From UBA6115 sp050952935 (GTDB lineage: Bacteria; Bacillota; Clostridia; Christensenellales; Aristaeellaceae): 64,000 nt of DNA. The notes below the pieces were generated by a model, which worked only from the letters and a program-made list of their open reading frames with translations, was not told where the DNA came from and did no database searches. A program made the translations under genes and the position numbers. Of the stretch, positions 16,563 through 24,675 are shown piece after piece (the first letter of the stretch is position 1; each line of letters begins with the position of its first letter). The stretch is taken from positions 496,001 through 560,000 of the forward strand of contig JBMNLS010000001.1 of NCBI GenBank assembly GCA_050952935.1, given 5' to 3'.

Positions 16563-17328
16563 TCATATCTTCCCGCAGGATATCATATATCATCAGGCTG
16601 GCGGCCACCGCGGCGTTTAAGGATTCAGCGCCGCCCGGCATGGGCAGCTTTAGCCGCAGGTTGGAAAGCGCCAGCAGCTTTTCCGCCAGGCCTGCCCCTT
16701 CATTGCCCACCATGAGGCAGGTTTTGTCCAGATAGGGTGGGTGGCTGAAATAGGGCTGGCCTTTCAGATCCCCCGCGATCAGCTGCCAGCCGCCCGCCTT
16801 CAGCCGGCCCAGCGCGTCGGCCAGGTTGTCACAAGTGTGCACCGCCACCCGGAACACCGCCCCCATGGAGGCGCGCAGCGCCTTGGGGGAAAAGGGATCC
16901 GCGCAGCCGCTGTCAATCAGCAGGGCGGCGTTGGCGGCGGCATCCATGGTGCGCAGGATGGCCCCCACATTGCCCGGATCCTGCACCTGATTAAGCGCCA
17001 CCAGGCGGGGGCCTGCGGGCACGGCGGAGGACGTTTCCGGCAGCGGGCAAAGGGCCAGGACGCCCTGAGGGGTTTTACTGTCGCTGATGGCTTTGATGAT
17101 GTCAGCGCTCACCAAAAAACAAGGCAGGCCGCTGGTGACAAGCTGCGCATAGCGCTCCTCGCTGCCTTTTTGCACAATCAGCGCCTCCGCGGCCCCGGCC
17201 CGGACGGCCTCCTGGCTCAGATGCTCCCCTTCCGCCAGAAAACGGCGCTGAGCTTTGCGCCCGGCGGCGCTTCTTAGCTGCCGCCAGGCTTTGACCAACG
17301 GGTTTTTCAGGCTTGTGATTTCTTTCAA
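16555..17328 (-). CDS. TrmH/SpoU family RNA 2'-O-methyltransferase
   Basis: The enzyme methylates a ribose 2'-OH in rRNA or tRNA with SAM, using a trefoil-knot SPOUT domain. The 257-residue protein has an N-terminal substrate-binding domain (FLAEGEHLSQEAV) and the three SpoU motifs: NQVQDPGNVGAILRT, LMVGNEGAGL and LPMPGGAESLNAAVAASL. The exact nucleotide target is not evident; it resembles YsgA/TrmH-like proteins of Bacillota. It overlaps both neighbours, the unknown gene upstream by 4 bp and the S66 peptidase downstream by 8 bp, so the three form one operon. Confidence 0.9.
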   Translation of the reverse strand: MKEITSLKNPLVKAWRQLRSAAGRKAQRRFLAEGEHLSQEAVRAGAAEALIVQKGSEERYAQLVTSGLPCFLVSADIIKAISDSKTPQGVLALCPLPETSSAVPAGPRLVALNQVQDPGNVGAILRTMDAAANAALLIDSGCADPFSPKALRASMGAVFRVAVHTCDNLADALGRLKAGGWQLIAGDLKGQPYFSHPPYLDKTCLMVGNEGAGLAEKLLALSNLRLKLPMPGGAESLNAAVAASLMIYDILREDMNG

Positions 17329-18749
17329 ATCAGCTTCAACGCCTCCGGATGGCCGGAGAACAGCTGCCTGAGGGCAGCATCCGGCACCCCTTTAAACAGC
17401 GCGTAAGGCAGCAAAAAGGCGGCCGCGGCATAGCCCAGGGCGATGTTCTCATCAGGAATGAGGGCGGAAGCGTGGGATAGGTAGCAGGTCAGGCTCCGTT
17501 TTAAGGACAAAGGCATAGGCACTTCAAAGTTCGTCAGCTGGCGCTGCCAGCTTTGCAGCTGGGTTTCGGTTTCCCGGCTGATGGCGTTTTGCTTCTGACA
17601 GAGCTGCTGCCGCAGCTGCTCAGGGTTAAGCGGTGAAAAAAGCGGCTCTTCACCCGGCCAGTCCCCCCTGCTTTTGAGGCTGACCACCGGCCAGGGGGCC
17701 AGGGCATAGGCGGCGGCATTTTGCGGGGTAATGGCATGGGACTGGGCCAGCACCAGGTGGCAGTGGGCCGGGGCGGCCGGCACCGCCCGGGGGGAAAGCA
17801 GCATGCACCTGTGCTCTGACTGCGCCGGAATGTCGCCCGTGGGGGACAACAGGCATTTCTGCCCAAATAGCGCCGCCAGCACTTCGCCGGCGGTGGCGGC
17901 ATCCGCGATGAGGGGGGAGGCAAGCTGGACGGGACGACAGGTGAGGATGGTGAGCAGCAGATGGCTGGCCAGGCTCCCGTCACAATCAAAGCCTGCTTGC
18001 CCTAACGCGTTTTCCAGCGCCTCTGCGGCGGCTTTCAGGTCGTTAAGCGCGGCTGCCGGGGGCTGTCTGCGCCGGAAAAAGAGATCCGCCAGCGAACGGA
18101 CGGAGCCGGCATTTTCAGGCTGGGCATGCTGCTGGGGCGGAGCTTCTTTCAGGGGCTTGGGGGCGCAGGCTTCGCTGCCCTCCGCCGATTCCGCGTCCGG
18201 CCAATAAAAAAGCCGGTGCTGATTGTCTGGCATGGTGACCAGAAACAACCGGTCACAATCAGGCGGCAGGGACTGGGACGCGCCTTCGGCTTCCTCCTGG
18301 GCGGAGGCGTAGGGCCCGGTGATGAACCCGCCGCTGCGCACATAATAACGGGAGGTGAGGGGCTTGTGGCTGCGGTTTTCCTCCTTGGCGACCACCTCAT
18401 ATACCAAATCAGGGGGCAGGGGCTGGATGGCGTCGGAATAGACGATGTAGCGGTTGTGCTCGCCCCGGAAGGGGGCATAGTTGCGGTTGGGGCGCACTTT
18501 GCGCAGGGCCTGAACTTTGTCGGATAAATCCATCAGACAAAGGCTTCCCAGCTGCTGCATGCGCTCTTTGAAGGTGTGCTGTTCCTTCCTGTCGGGCGCT
18601 ATCCGCAAATATCCATGGTCTTTGTAGGCGTCAAGATCCTCAGGCGTGATGAGGCCCCGGGAAGTGAGCAGGGGCCGCACCCGGAACAGCATCCGCTGGG
18701 TGTTGTCTTCCTCAAGGTGTGCCAGTATTTTCAAACCTGATAAATCCAT
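17325..18749 (-). CDS. Conserved protein of unknown function
   Basis: I do not recognise this 474-residue protein. It starts MDLSGLKILAHLEEDNTQRM. The N-terminal half contains a region rich in Tyr and Arg (residues 100-150) that resembles a small beta domain, followed by a Pro/Ala-rich linker near 200-230. The C-terminal half is Ala/Leu-rich and may be helical (MoxR- or AAA-like folding cannot be shown; no Walker motif is seen). There is no signal peptide or membrane segment. The start at 18749 is six bases from AGGAAGG; an ATG two codons earlier abuts that site. It leads the operon with the SpoU and S66 genes. Confidence 0.6.
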   Translation of the reverse strand: MDLSGLKILAHLEEDNTQRMLFRVRPLLTSRGLITPEDLDAYKDHGYLRIAPDRKEQHTFKERMQQLGSLCLMDLSDKVQALRKVRPNRNYAPFRGEHNRYIVYSDAIQPLPPDLVYEVVAKEENRSHKPLTSRYYVRSGGFITGPYASAQEEAEGASQSLPPDCDRLFLVTMPDNQHRLFYWPDAESAEGSEACAPKPLKEAPPQQHAQPENAGSVRSLADLFFRRRQPPAAALNDLKAAAEALENALGQAGFDCDGSLASHLLLTILTCRPVQLASPLIADAATAGEVLAALFGQKCLLSPTGDIPAQSEHRCMLLSPRAVPAAPAHCHLVLAQSHAITPQNAAAYALAPWPVVSLKSRGDWPGEEPLFSPLNPEQLRQQLCQKQNAISRETETQLQSWQRQLTNFEVPMPLSLKRSLTCYLSHASALIPDENIALGYAAAAFLLPYALFKGVPDAALRQLFSGHPEALKLI

Positions 18750-18837
18750 TGGCATCCTTCCTGTCCGTTCATATTTTCTTCTGTGTATATTGTATGCGGG
18801 CAGTCAGGATGCGTCAAGGCGGGTGAAGAAAGAATTA

Positions 18838-18874
18838 TTCAGATCATCTGCGCGTTTGCTCATTTGTTCAGTAT
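18838..18874 (+). repeat. Solitary right end of the palindromic repeat family
   Basis: The stretch ending TTTGCTCATTTGTTCAGTAT (18855-18874) matches the right end of the elements at 15197-15503 and 20389-20551. No matching left end is found nearby, so this looks like a decayed remnant. Confidence 0.45.
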
Positions 18875-18899
18875 AAACATGAGGAAGATGATGGAAGCC

Positions 18900-18927
18900 T
18901 TGACAAAGGTTTTGGGATTAGGATAAT
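18900..18927 (+). promoter_or_regulatory. Candidate promoter for the SRPBCC gene
   Basis: TTGACA (18900-18905), a 16-base spacer and GATAAT (18922-18927). It lies about 155 bases before the SRPBCC start. The rest of the 327-base gap from 18756 to 19082 holds only the repeat remnant and no other feature I can support. Confidence 0.5.
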
Positions 18928-19082
18928 CTAACTTTAGAAGTTAGGAAAAGTGAACCAAAGGGAAAGGTGCATGGTTGCCAATGCTAAACCAGACAGTGAA
19001 CGCCGGCGCATTTCCGTCGCCCAGGGGTTATTGTAAGGACGAGGTTTCAGCCTTAACTGATAAAACATGAGGACATCATAAG

Positions 19083-19550
19083 ATGAGCAAGACCTGTCGC
19101 CTGCAACTGACAAAAACGCTTCCCGCTAGCACGGAGCGGGTATGGGAGCTGGTTATCAGGCTGGAAACGCTGCAATACATCGCCCGTCCCTTGCTTACAT
19201 TCAAACCTTTGGATTCCCTGCAGGACGGGGTTTACCAAGCGGGTGCGAGTTGCCGGTTTTCTCTGCGGCTCCTGGGTTTGTTCCCCTTGGGGATGCATCG
19301 CATTCACATCCTCAAATGCGATAAACAGGAGGGGGTGATTCAATCCTCAGAGCATGGCAGCCTTACCCGCCAATGGAACCATACCATCAGGGTGGAGCCC
19401 GCCCGGGACGGGCAAACGCTGTATACGGACAGCTTGGAGATTGAAGGGGTTTGGGGCATGACCCGGCTGATCGGCGCCTTTGCCTGGCTGTTTTACAGGC
19501 ATCGCCAGCGGCGCTGGGTGGGGCTGCTCAGAAAAGGTGAAAAGAATTGA
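19083..19550 (+). CDS. SRPBCC (START-like) fold protein
   Basis: The 155-residue protein has the look of the SRPBCC lipid/ligand-binding fold. It opens with LQLTKTLPASTERVWELVIR, has a central beta-sheet region, and ends with the long helix containing LIGAFAWLFYRHRQRRWVGL. Such proteins bind hydrophobic ligands; no ligand can be proposed. There is no signal peptide. It is followed after 88 bases by the CofE-like gene, which has its own promoter-like sequence, so the two may be separately controlled. Confidence 0.65.
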   Translation: MSKTCRLQLTKTLPASTERVWELVIRLETLQYIARPLLTFKPLDSLQDGVYQAGASCRFSLRLLGLFPLGMHRIHILKCDKQEGVIQSSEHGSLTRQWNHTIRVEPARDGQTLYTDSLEIEGVWGMTRLIGAFAWLFYRHRQRRWVGLLRKGEKN

Positions 19551-19579
19551 ACAGGTATGGTTCTGGGAAGCCTGATGAT

Positions 19580-19609
19580 TTGACAGCTTCCCGCTTCCGG
19601 CATTACAAT
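19580..19609 (+). promoter_or_regulatory. Candidate promoter for the CofE-like gene
   Basis: TTGACA (19580-19585), an 18-base spacer and TACAAT (19604-19609), about 30 bases before the start codon. Confidence 0.55.
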
Positions 19610-19638
19610 GTGCGGGAATATAAGGGAGGTGGCGGGCG

Positions 19639-20385
19639 ATGGGGATTATTCCCTCCAGGAACCTGAAAGAACAGCGGCGTGAGAAGGACGGCATCGTCTA
19701 TTTTGACCGGGGGCGGATTGAAGGGGCGGACGGCAAGGCCTATGACCGCTTCGCCATCCAGACCCATTTTGTTCAGGTGGGGGAGGATCAGGCGGAGCTG
19801 GTGGAGCGCTATGTGAGGCCGCTGTATCAGCCCGGGGATGTGCTGAGCTTTGGCGCCAAGGTGATGGCCATGTGCGTCAAATCGGTGCGCACCCGGGATG
19901 AGGTGAAGCCCGGTTTCTGGGCCAATGCGCTGTGGCGTTTTGCGGGCATCAACCACACCGGCGTTGGCATGCATGAGCCATATAAGCTGCAGCTGGTTAT
20001 TGACCAGGTGGGCTTGCCCCGGATGCTGCTGGCGGCTTTTCTCTCCGCCATTACCAAGCCCTTTGGCATCAAAGGCGTGTTTTACCGCGTCTGCGGCCAG
20101 GGGGTGGGTGGCATTGATGGCTTTTACACCCGCTCCAGCTTCCCCATCTATCATGACCTGGCGCTGCTGAACCCTTCAAACCCAGTGGAACTGTGCAATG
20201 AACTGTGTGAAAAAACAGGCATTCCCACCGTGCTGATGGACGCCAACGACATTCAGCGGGATCAGCTGGGCAAATGCTCCGCTTTTCCGCTGACCGATGC
20301 GGAGATTCAGGACGCCATGAGGGATAATCCCTCCGGCCAGGGCGACGAGCTGACGCCGCTGATATTGATAAGACCGGTTCAATAG
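19639..20385 (+). CDS. F420-0:L-glutamate ligase family protein (CofE-like domain)
   Basis: The 248-residue protein resembles the CofE domain family (PF01996), with FAIQTHFVQVGEDQ, PGDVLSFGAKVMAM and IDGFYTRSSFPIYHDLALL. True CofE adds glutamates to coenzyme F420-0. Most Clostridia do not make F420 and no other F420 gene lies in the window, so this member probably does another amide-ligation reaction that I cannot name. The start at 19639 follows GGGAGGTGG. A palindromic repeat begins four bases after its stop. Confidence 0.75.
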   Translation: MGIIPSRNLKEQRREKDGIVYFDRGRIEGADGKAYDRFAIQTHFVQVGEDQAELVERYVRPLYQPGDVLSFGAKVMAMCVKSVRTRDEVKPGFWANALWRFAGINHTGVGMHEPYKLQLVIDQVGLPRMLLAAFLSAITKPFGIKGVFYRVCGQGVGGIDGFYTRSSFPIYHDLALLNPSNPVELCNELCEKTGIPTVLMDANDIQRDQLGKCSAFPLTDAEIQDAMRDNPSGQGDELTPLILIRPVQ

Positions 20386-20388
20386 CTG

Positions 20389-20551
20389 ATACTGAACTCA
20401 ATCATAAATGCTTTGATGAGCCGGATATTTTGCGCCTTTGCGTTGCCTCATTCACTTGCCGTAGGCTGCGAGACTACGCCTTGTTCTTTCGGCTTAGCGA
20501 AGCCATCAAAATCCTTCGGCTCATCGGTGCATTTATTCATTCGTTCAGTAT
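20389..20551 (+). repeat. Palindromic-ended repeat, 163 bp (ATACTGA...TCAGTAT)
   Basis: The outermost 9 bases are perfect inverted repeats (ATACTGAAC and GTTCAGTAT). Further in, ATAAATGC/GCATTTAT and GATGAGCCG/CGGCTCATC also pair, giving an imperfect inverted repeat of about 35 bp. An inner hairpin lies in TTCGGCTTAGCGAAGCC. There is no coding capacity. The architecture fits a MITE or REP-like element; related copies lie at 15197, 18838 and 33148. Confidence 0.7.
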
Positions 20552-20555
20552 GACA

Positions 20556-20592
20556 TGGACAAAGCCCCGGCTGAAACGGCCGGGGCTTTGCT
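20556..20592 (-). terminator. Terminator for the minus-strand substrate-binding protein gene
   Basis: AAAGCCCCGGC and GCCGGGGCTTT pair around a short loop. The hairpin sits just after the end of the minus-strand gene and is symmetrical enough to act on both strands. Confidence 0.65.
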
Positions 20593-20607
20593 GTCAAGGC
20601 ATTTGGT

Positions 20608-21399
20608 TTATTTGATCATGCTGTTGTTCAGCTCCACCGCGGCTTCCATCCACTGGTAGAACAGTTTTTCTTCCACCACCTTGGCCACGATTTCGTTGAG
20701 GGCGGCCAGCAGATCCGGCTCATCCTTGGGGATGGCGGCGGCGATGCCTGAGGAGGTGTAGTCAAACTTGCTTTCGCAGATGACCAGATCGGGATAGTTG
20801 GCCACATACTGATCCGCCACCACGCTGGCCAGGGCCAGGCCATCCACCTTCTTGGTCAGCAGCTCCATGATGCCGTCAGGGATGAGGGTGATGAGGACGC
20901 ATTCGCTGTCCTTCAGCTGCTCGGTCACCAGGGTTTGCTGCAGGGTGCCGTTCTGGGCGGCTACCTTTTTGCCGGCGAAATCCTCCAGGGTTTTGATTGA
21001 GTCAGCGTTATCCTTGTGGATGAGGATCACCTGGTTGGTTTCATTGTAGTAAATGTCGGTGAAGTCCATGCTGCTTTTGCGCTCGGGGGTGGGGTCCATG
21101 CCGGCGATGCCGATGTCCACCTTGCCGGCGGTTACGGCGGCCAGCACCGCCTCAAAGCTGTAGGACTCAATGACCAGCTCTACCCCCAGCGCATCGGCGA
21201 TGTATTTGGCAAAGTCCATATCAGCGCCCACGGGGTTGCCGTCAGGGCCGGGGAACTCATAGGGGGCGTAGTCGGGGGAAGTGCCTACTACCAGTTTGCC
21301 ATCGGCCTTGATTTTATCCAGGCGGCCGGCGGCCAGGGATAGGGTGGTCAGGGACAGGATCATGAGGGCGGCCAGCAGGCCTGCGAACAATTTCTTCAT
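20608..21399 (-). CDS. Amino-acid ABC transporter substrate-binding protein
   Basis: The 263-residue protein starts with a signal peptide (KKLFAGLLAALMILSLTTLS, then LAAG) and has the SBP family 3 pattern: GKLVVGTSPDYAPYEF, MDFAKYIADALG, AGKVDIGIAGMDPTPERK. It lacks a lipobox cysteine, which is unusual for a Gram-positive SBP; it may stay attached through the uncleaved signal helix or be released. It faces away from an operon that encodes an aminotransferase, a dehydrogenase and the matching permease and ATPase. Substrate is probably a neutral or polar amino acid. Confidence 0.88.
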   Translation of the reverse strand: MKKLFAGLLAALMILSLTTLSLAAGRLDKIKADGKLVVGTSPDYAPYEFPGPDGNPVGADMDFAKYIADALGVELVIESYSFEAVLAAVTAGKVDIGIAGMDPTPERKSSMDFTDIYYNETNQVILIHKDNADSIKTLEDFAGKKVAAQNGTLQQTLVTEQLKDSECVLITLIPDGIMELLTKKVDGLALASVVADQYVANYPDLVICESKFDYTSSGIAAAIPKDEPDLLAALNEIVAKVVEEKLFYQWMEAAVELNNSMIK

Positions 21400-21428
21400 G
21401 GGGTCATCCTCCTTGATGTGATGTGGGC

Positions 21429-21457
21429 AGTGTACACCGCTTTTGACTGCATGTCAA
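21429..21457 (-). promoter_or_regulatory. Promoter for the minus-strand substrate-binding protein
   Basis: On the minus strand, TTGACA (21457-21452), a 17-base spacer and TACACT (21434-21429). The gap 21400-21719 also holds AT-rich DNA with TATAAT at about 21643 upstream of the aminotransferase, whose -35 box I cannot assign. Confidence 0.65.
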
Positions 21458-21719
21458 TACACAAATCATGTAAAATTATTATCTCAAAAAAGTGGCCAAA
21501 GAGCCGAATATATAATGAAAGGACGGATTAATCAGAATAATAAAAACAATAAATGAACAATATTGGTGAAATAATATACAAATGCTGAGGAGGAATTGTG
21601 TCTCTAAAGTTACACTGAATAATAAAATTGCATTAAATTCGTATAATGGCTGTACAAAACTTGAATTGAGTGATATTATAACCGCAAATCTGCATAATAT
21701 TGCAGACAGGAGGGAAACT

Positions 21720-22895
21720 ATGCCACAGATCAGCCAGCGTTCCGGGATGTTCACCGAATCGGTCATCCGGCGCATGACCCGGGTTGCCGACAGCGTCGGC
21801 GCCATCAACCTCTCTCAGGGGTTCCCGGATTTTGACCCGCCCAAGGCATTGATGGAGTCTTTAACCCAGGCGGCCTTTGCCGGGCCCCATCAATATGAAA
21901 TCACCTACGGGGCCGCCGCCTTCCGCCAGGCGCTGGCGGAAAAACAGGGCCATGCCATTGGCAGGGATATTGACCCGGAGACTGAAGTCGTGGTGACCTG
22001 TGGGGCCACAGAAGCCATGATCTGCGCGATGCTGGGCGTCATCAACCCCGGAGATAAGGTGGCGGTATTTTCTCCGTTTTATGAAAACTATGGGGCGGAT
22101 GCCATCATTGCGGGCGCTGAGACGCTGTTTGTGCCGCTTGCGCCGCCGGATTACGCGGTGGACTGGCAGGCGCTGGAAGCGGCTTTCGTCCAAGGCGCCA
22201 AAGCCCTGGTGGTGTGCAACCCTTCAAACCCTTCGGGGAAGGTGTTTACCGCCGAGGAACTGAACCAAATCGGCGCCCTGGCCAAGCGCTATGACGCCTG
22301 GGTGATCACCGATGAGGTGTATGAGCACATTGTTTATGCGCCCTATACCCATGTGCGCCTGTCTGCTTTGCCTGGCATGTGGGACAACTGCCTCAGCGTC
22401 AGCTCGCTTTCCAAAACCTATTCCATCACCGGCTGGCGCCTGGGCTATCTGATCGGCCCCGCGCAGGCGGTGGAGGCGGCCCGAAAGGTGCACGATTTCC
22501 TCACCGTGGGCGCAGCCGCCCCCTTGCAGGCGGCGGCCTTGCCGGGGCTTAAGGCGGGGCCTGAGTATTATCAGAGCCTGCAGGAGCTGTATACCGGAAA
22601 GCGGCAGATATTCCTGGAGGGGCTGAGCGCCATCGGCATTCCCCACACTGTACCCCAGGGCAGCTATTTTGTGATGGCGGACATCAGCCATTTTTTAAAA
22701 AAGCCTCAGCTGAAAGGCTTTACTGACCTGGCCTTTTGCGAATACGTGGCGCGGGAGTTTGGCGTGGCGGCGGTGCCTGGATCCAGCTTCTTCAGCGGGG
22801 ATAAGGAGACTGGCCTGATCCGCCTGCATTTTGCCCGCAGCGAGGAAAGCCTTTATGAGGCCATCAAGCGCTTGGGGAGGCTGAACGACCTATGA
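21720..22895 (+). CDS. Class I/II PLP aminotransferase (YbdL/methionine aminotransferase-like)
   Basis: The 391-residue enzyme transfers an amino group between an amino acid and a 2-oxoacid using PLP. Motifs include INLSQGFPDFDPP, NPSNPSG, the DEVYEHI aspartate and tyrosine, and the PLP lysine in SSLSKTYSITGWRLGY. The order and wording resemble E. coli YbdL, a methionine aminotransferase. AGGAGGG fixes the ATG at 21720; an in-frame start at 21582 lies far upstream of that site. It overlaps the dehydrogenase gene by 4 bp. Confidence 0.88.
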   Translation: MPQISQRSGMFTESVIRRMTRVADSVGAINLSQGFPDFDPPKALMESLTQAAFAGPHQYEITYGAAAFRQALAEKQGHAIGRDIDPETEVVVTCGATEAMICAMLGVINPGDKVAVFSPFYENYGADAIIAGAETLFVPLAPPDYAVDWQALEAAFVQGAKALVVCNPSNPSGKVFTAEELNQIGALAKRYDAWVITDEVYEHIVYAPYTHVRLSALPGMWDNCLSVSSLSKTYSITGWRLGYLIGPAQAVEAARKVHDFLTVGAAAPLQAAALPGLKAGPEYYQSLQELYTGKRQIFLEGLSAIGIPHTVPQGSYFVMADISHFLKKPQLKGFTDLAFCEYVAREFGVAAVPGSSFFSGDKETGLIRLHFARSEESLYEAIKRLGRLNDL

Positions 22896-23983
22896 AGAAA
22901 ACCATGAACCCGTCCGCCGCCTACACCTGTGCCCACCCGCCCTTTACGGTGGGGCCAATGGCCTATGGCGGGGTGGCGGATGCCATGTGGCCATACGGCG
23001 TCAGAGGCCTTCTCATCGGCGGGCAAAAGGCGTTGGCGGCGGGGTTTTATCCCTTGCAGGAGGCGGTGACGCCCGCCGGGGTTACCCTGGCGGTACAGCC
23101 TTTTGTGGGAGAGGCCACCGTGGAAACCGCCCAGGAGATGGCGGAGGCGGCCAAATCCTTTGGCGCGGATGTGATCCTGGGCATGGGCGGGGGCCGGGCC
23201 ATTGACACCGCCAAGGCTGCTGCCCACTACACGGGGAAGCCGGTCATCACCCTGCCCACCATCCCGGCCACCTGCGCTGCCACCACGGCGCTGTCGGTGC
23301 TGCATCATCCGGGGCTTTCCGCCTATGACCCTTTTCTGTTTTTGGACGCGCCGCCCAGGCATGTGTTTTTGCACACAGGCATCCTGGCGGCTGCCCCCGC
23401 CATGTACCTGAGGGCCGGCATCGGCGACAGCGCCGCCAAGCATGTGGAGGCGGTGTACAAGGCGGGGCAGGAGCAGCTGCCCTACAATGACCGGTTGGGG
23501 CTGTCCATCGCCCGGATGGGCTATGAAGGGCTGATGGAGGTGGGCGAGGAAGCCCTTGGCGACGCTCAGCAGGGGAAGGACAGCGCGGCCTTCCGTCTGG
23601 CCTGTCAGCTGTGCGTGATTAACACGGGGCTGGTGAGCCTGCTGGTGCAGGACAGGTTCAACGGCGGCCTGGCCCACGCGCTTTATTATGCCTTACATGA
23701 ACTGCCCCAGTTGGCAGGCAACCTCCACGGGGATTTGGTGGCCTGGGGCAGCGTGGTGCAGCTGTGCCTGGAGGGCAAGGAAGATAAGGCCCGGGCGCTG
23801 AAGCGCTTTATCAGGGCCCTGGGGATCCCCGCCACACTGGGTGAGCTGGGCCTGAACATCAAGGATGCCAACCTGCTGGCGCTGCTTCCCCAGGCCCTTA
23901 AACAACAGGACATGGCGGATATCCCCTATCCGGTGGATGTGCAAATGCTGGTTTCAGCCATTTCAAGCGCGGACGCGCTCTAA
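22892..23983 (+). CDS. GldA/HcxA-like iron- or zinc-dependent dehydrogenase
   Basis: The 363-residue protein belongs to the glycerol dehydrogenase branch of iron-containing alcohol dehydrogenases. It has the nucleotide-binding GMGGGRAIDTAKAAA, and metal ligands in GIGDSAAKHVE (Asp), NGGLAHALYYAL (His) and LHGDLVAWG (His). In E. coli the related HcxA (YbdH) reduces 2-oxoacids and is encoded next to the aminotransferase YbdL. The same pairing here, with a 4-bp overlap, suggests reduction of the oxoacid formed by the aminotransferase. That role is inference. Confidence 0.82.
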   Translation: MKKTMNPSAAYTCAHPPFTVGPMAYGGVADAMWPYGVRGLLIGGQKALAAGFYPLQEAVTPAGVTLAVQPFVGEATVETAQEMAEAAKSFGADVILGMGGGRAIDTAKAAAHYTGKPVITLPTIPATCAATTALSVLHHPGLSAYDPFLFLDAPPRHVFLHTGILAAAPAMYLRAGIGDSAAKHVEAVYKAGQEQLPYNDRLGLSIARMGYEGLMEVGEEALGDAQQGKDSAAFRLACQLCVINTGLVSLLVQDRFNGGLAHALYYALHELPQLAGNLHGDLVAWGSVVQLCLEGKEDKARALKRFIRALGIPATLGELGLNIKDANLLALLPQALKQQDMADIPYPVDVQMLVSAISSADAL

Positions 23984-23997
23984 GACAAGGAGGCAGG

Positions 23998-24675
23998 ATG
24001 TTTACCAACTTCATTCCCAACATGAGCCGGGTGCTCAGCAAGTATTGGGGGCTATTTTTGCAGGGGGCGGGCTACACGCTGCTGCTGAGCTTTATCACGG
24101 TGCTTTTTGGCACCGTTCTGGGCTCTTTGCTGGCGCTGATGCGAAGGAGCAAACACAAAGCCGTCAGCGGCGTTGCCACAGGCTATGTGGAGGTGATCCG
24201 GGGCACGCCGCTTTTGCTGCAGCTTTATCTGTTCTATTTTATGCTGCCGGATTTGCTGCCGATGCTCAACCTCTCCAAGTTTGCCTGTGTGTCCATCGCC
24301 TTGGTGATCAACTCCTCCGCCTATGTGTGCGAGGTGGTGCGGGCGGGCATTCAGGCGGTAGACTATGGGCAGACCGAGGCGGCCAGAAGCCTGGGCCTTA
24401 ACGCCCGACAGACCATGCTGCGCATCGTGATGCCTCAGGCGATTAAAAACATCCTGCCGGCGCTTGGCAACGAGTTTGTCACGGTTATTAAGGAAACCTC
24501 TCTTGCCTCCACCTTCTTTGTGGGGGATTTGATGACCCAGTATGCGACGGTGCGGGGCAGCATGTACCTGGTGATTGAGCCTTTGGTGGTGGTGGGCGTG
24601 ATCTATTTCGTTCTCACCTTCACCCTCTCCAAGGCCGTGAACGCTTTTGAAAGGAGACTGAAGGTCAGTGATTGA
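23998..24675 (+). CDS. Amino-acid ABC transporter permease
   Basis: The 225-residue membrane protein has the HisM/GlnP family features: N-terminal GAGYTLLLSFITVLFGTVLG, the EVIRGTPLLLQL motif, and the EAA loop EAARSLGLNARQTMLRIVMP that contacts the ATPase. It follows the dehydrogenase gene by 14 bases with AAGGAGG upstream and overlaps the ATPase by 8 bp. It should pair with the divergently encoded substrate-binding protein. Confidence 0.92.
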   Translation: MFTNFIPNMSRVLSKYWGLFLQGAGYTLLLSFITVLFGTVLGSLLALMRRSKHKAVSGVATGYVEVIRGTPLLLQLYLFYFMLPDLLPMLNLSKFACVSIALVINSSAYVCEVVRAGIQAVDYGQTEAARSLGLNARQTMLRIVMPQAIKNILPALGNEFVTVIKETSLASTFFVGDLMTQYATVRGSMYLVIEPLVVVGVIYFVLTFTLSKAVNAFERRLKVSD

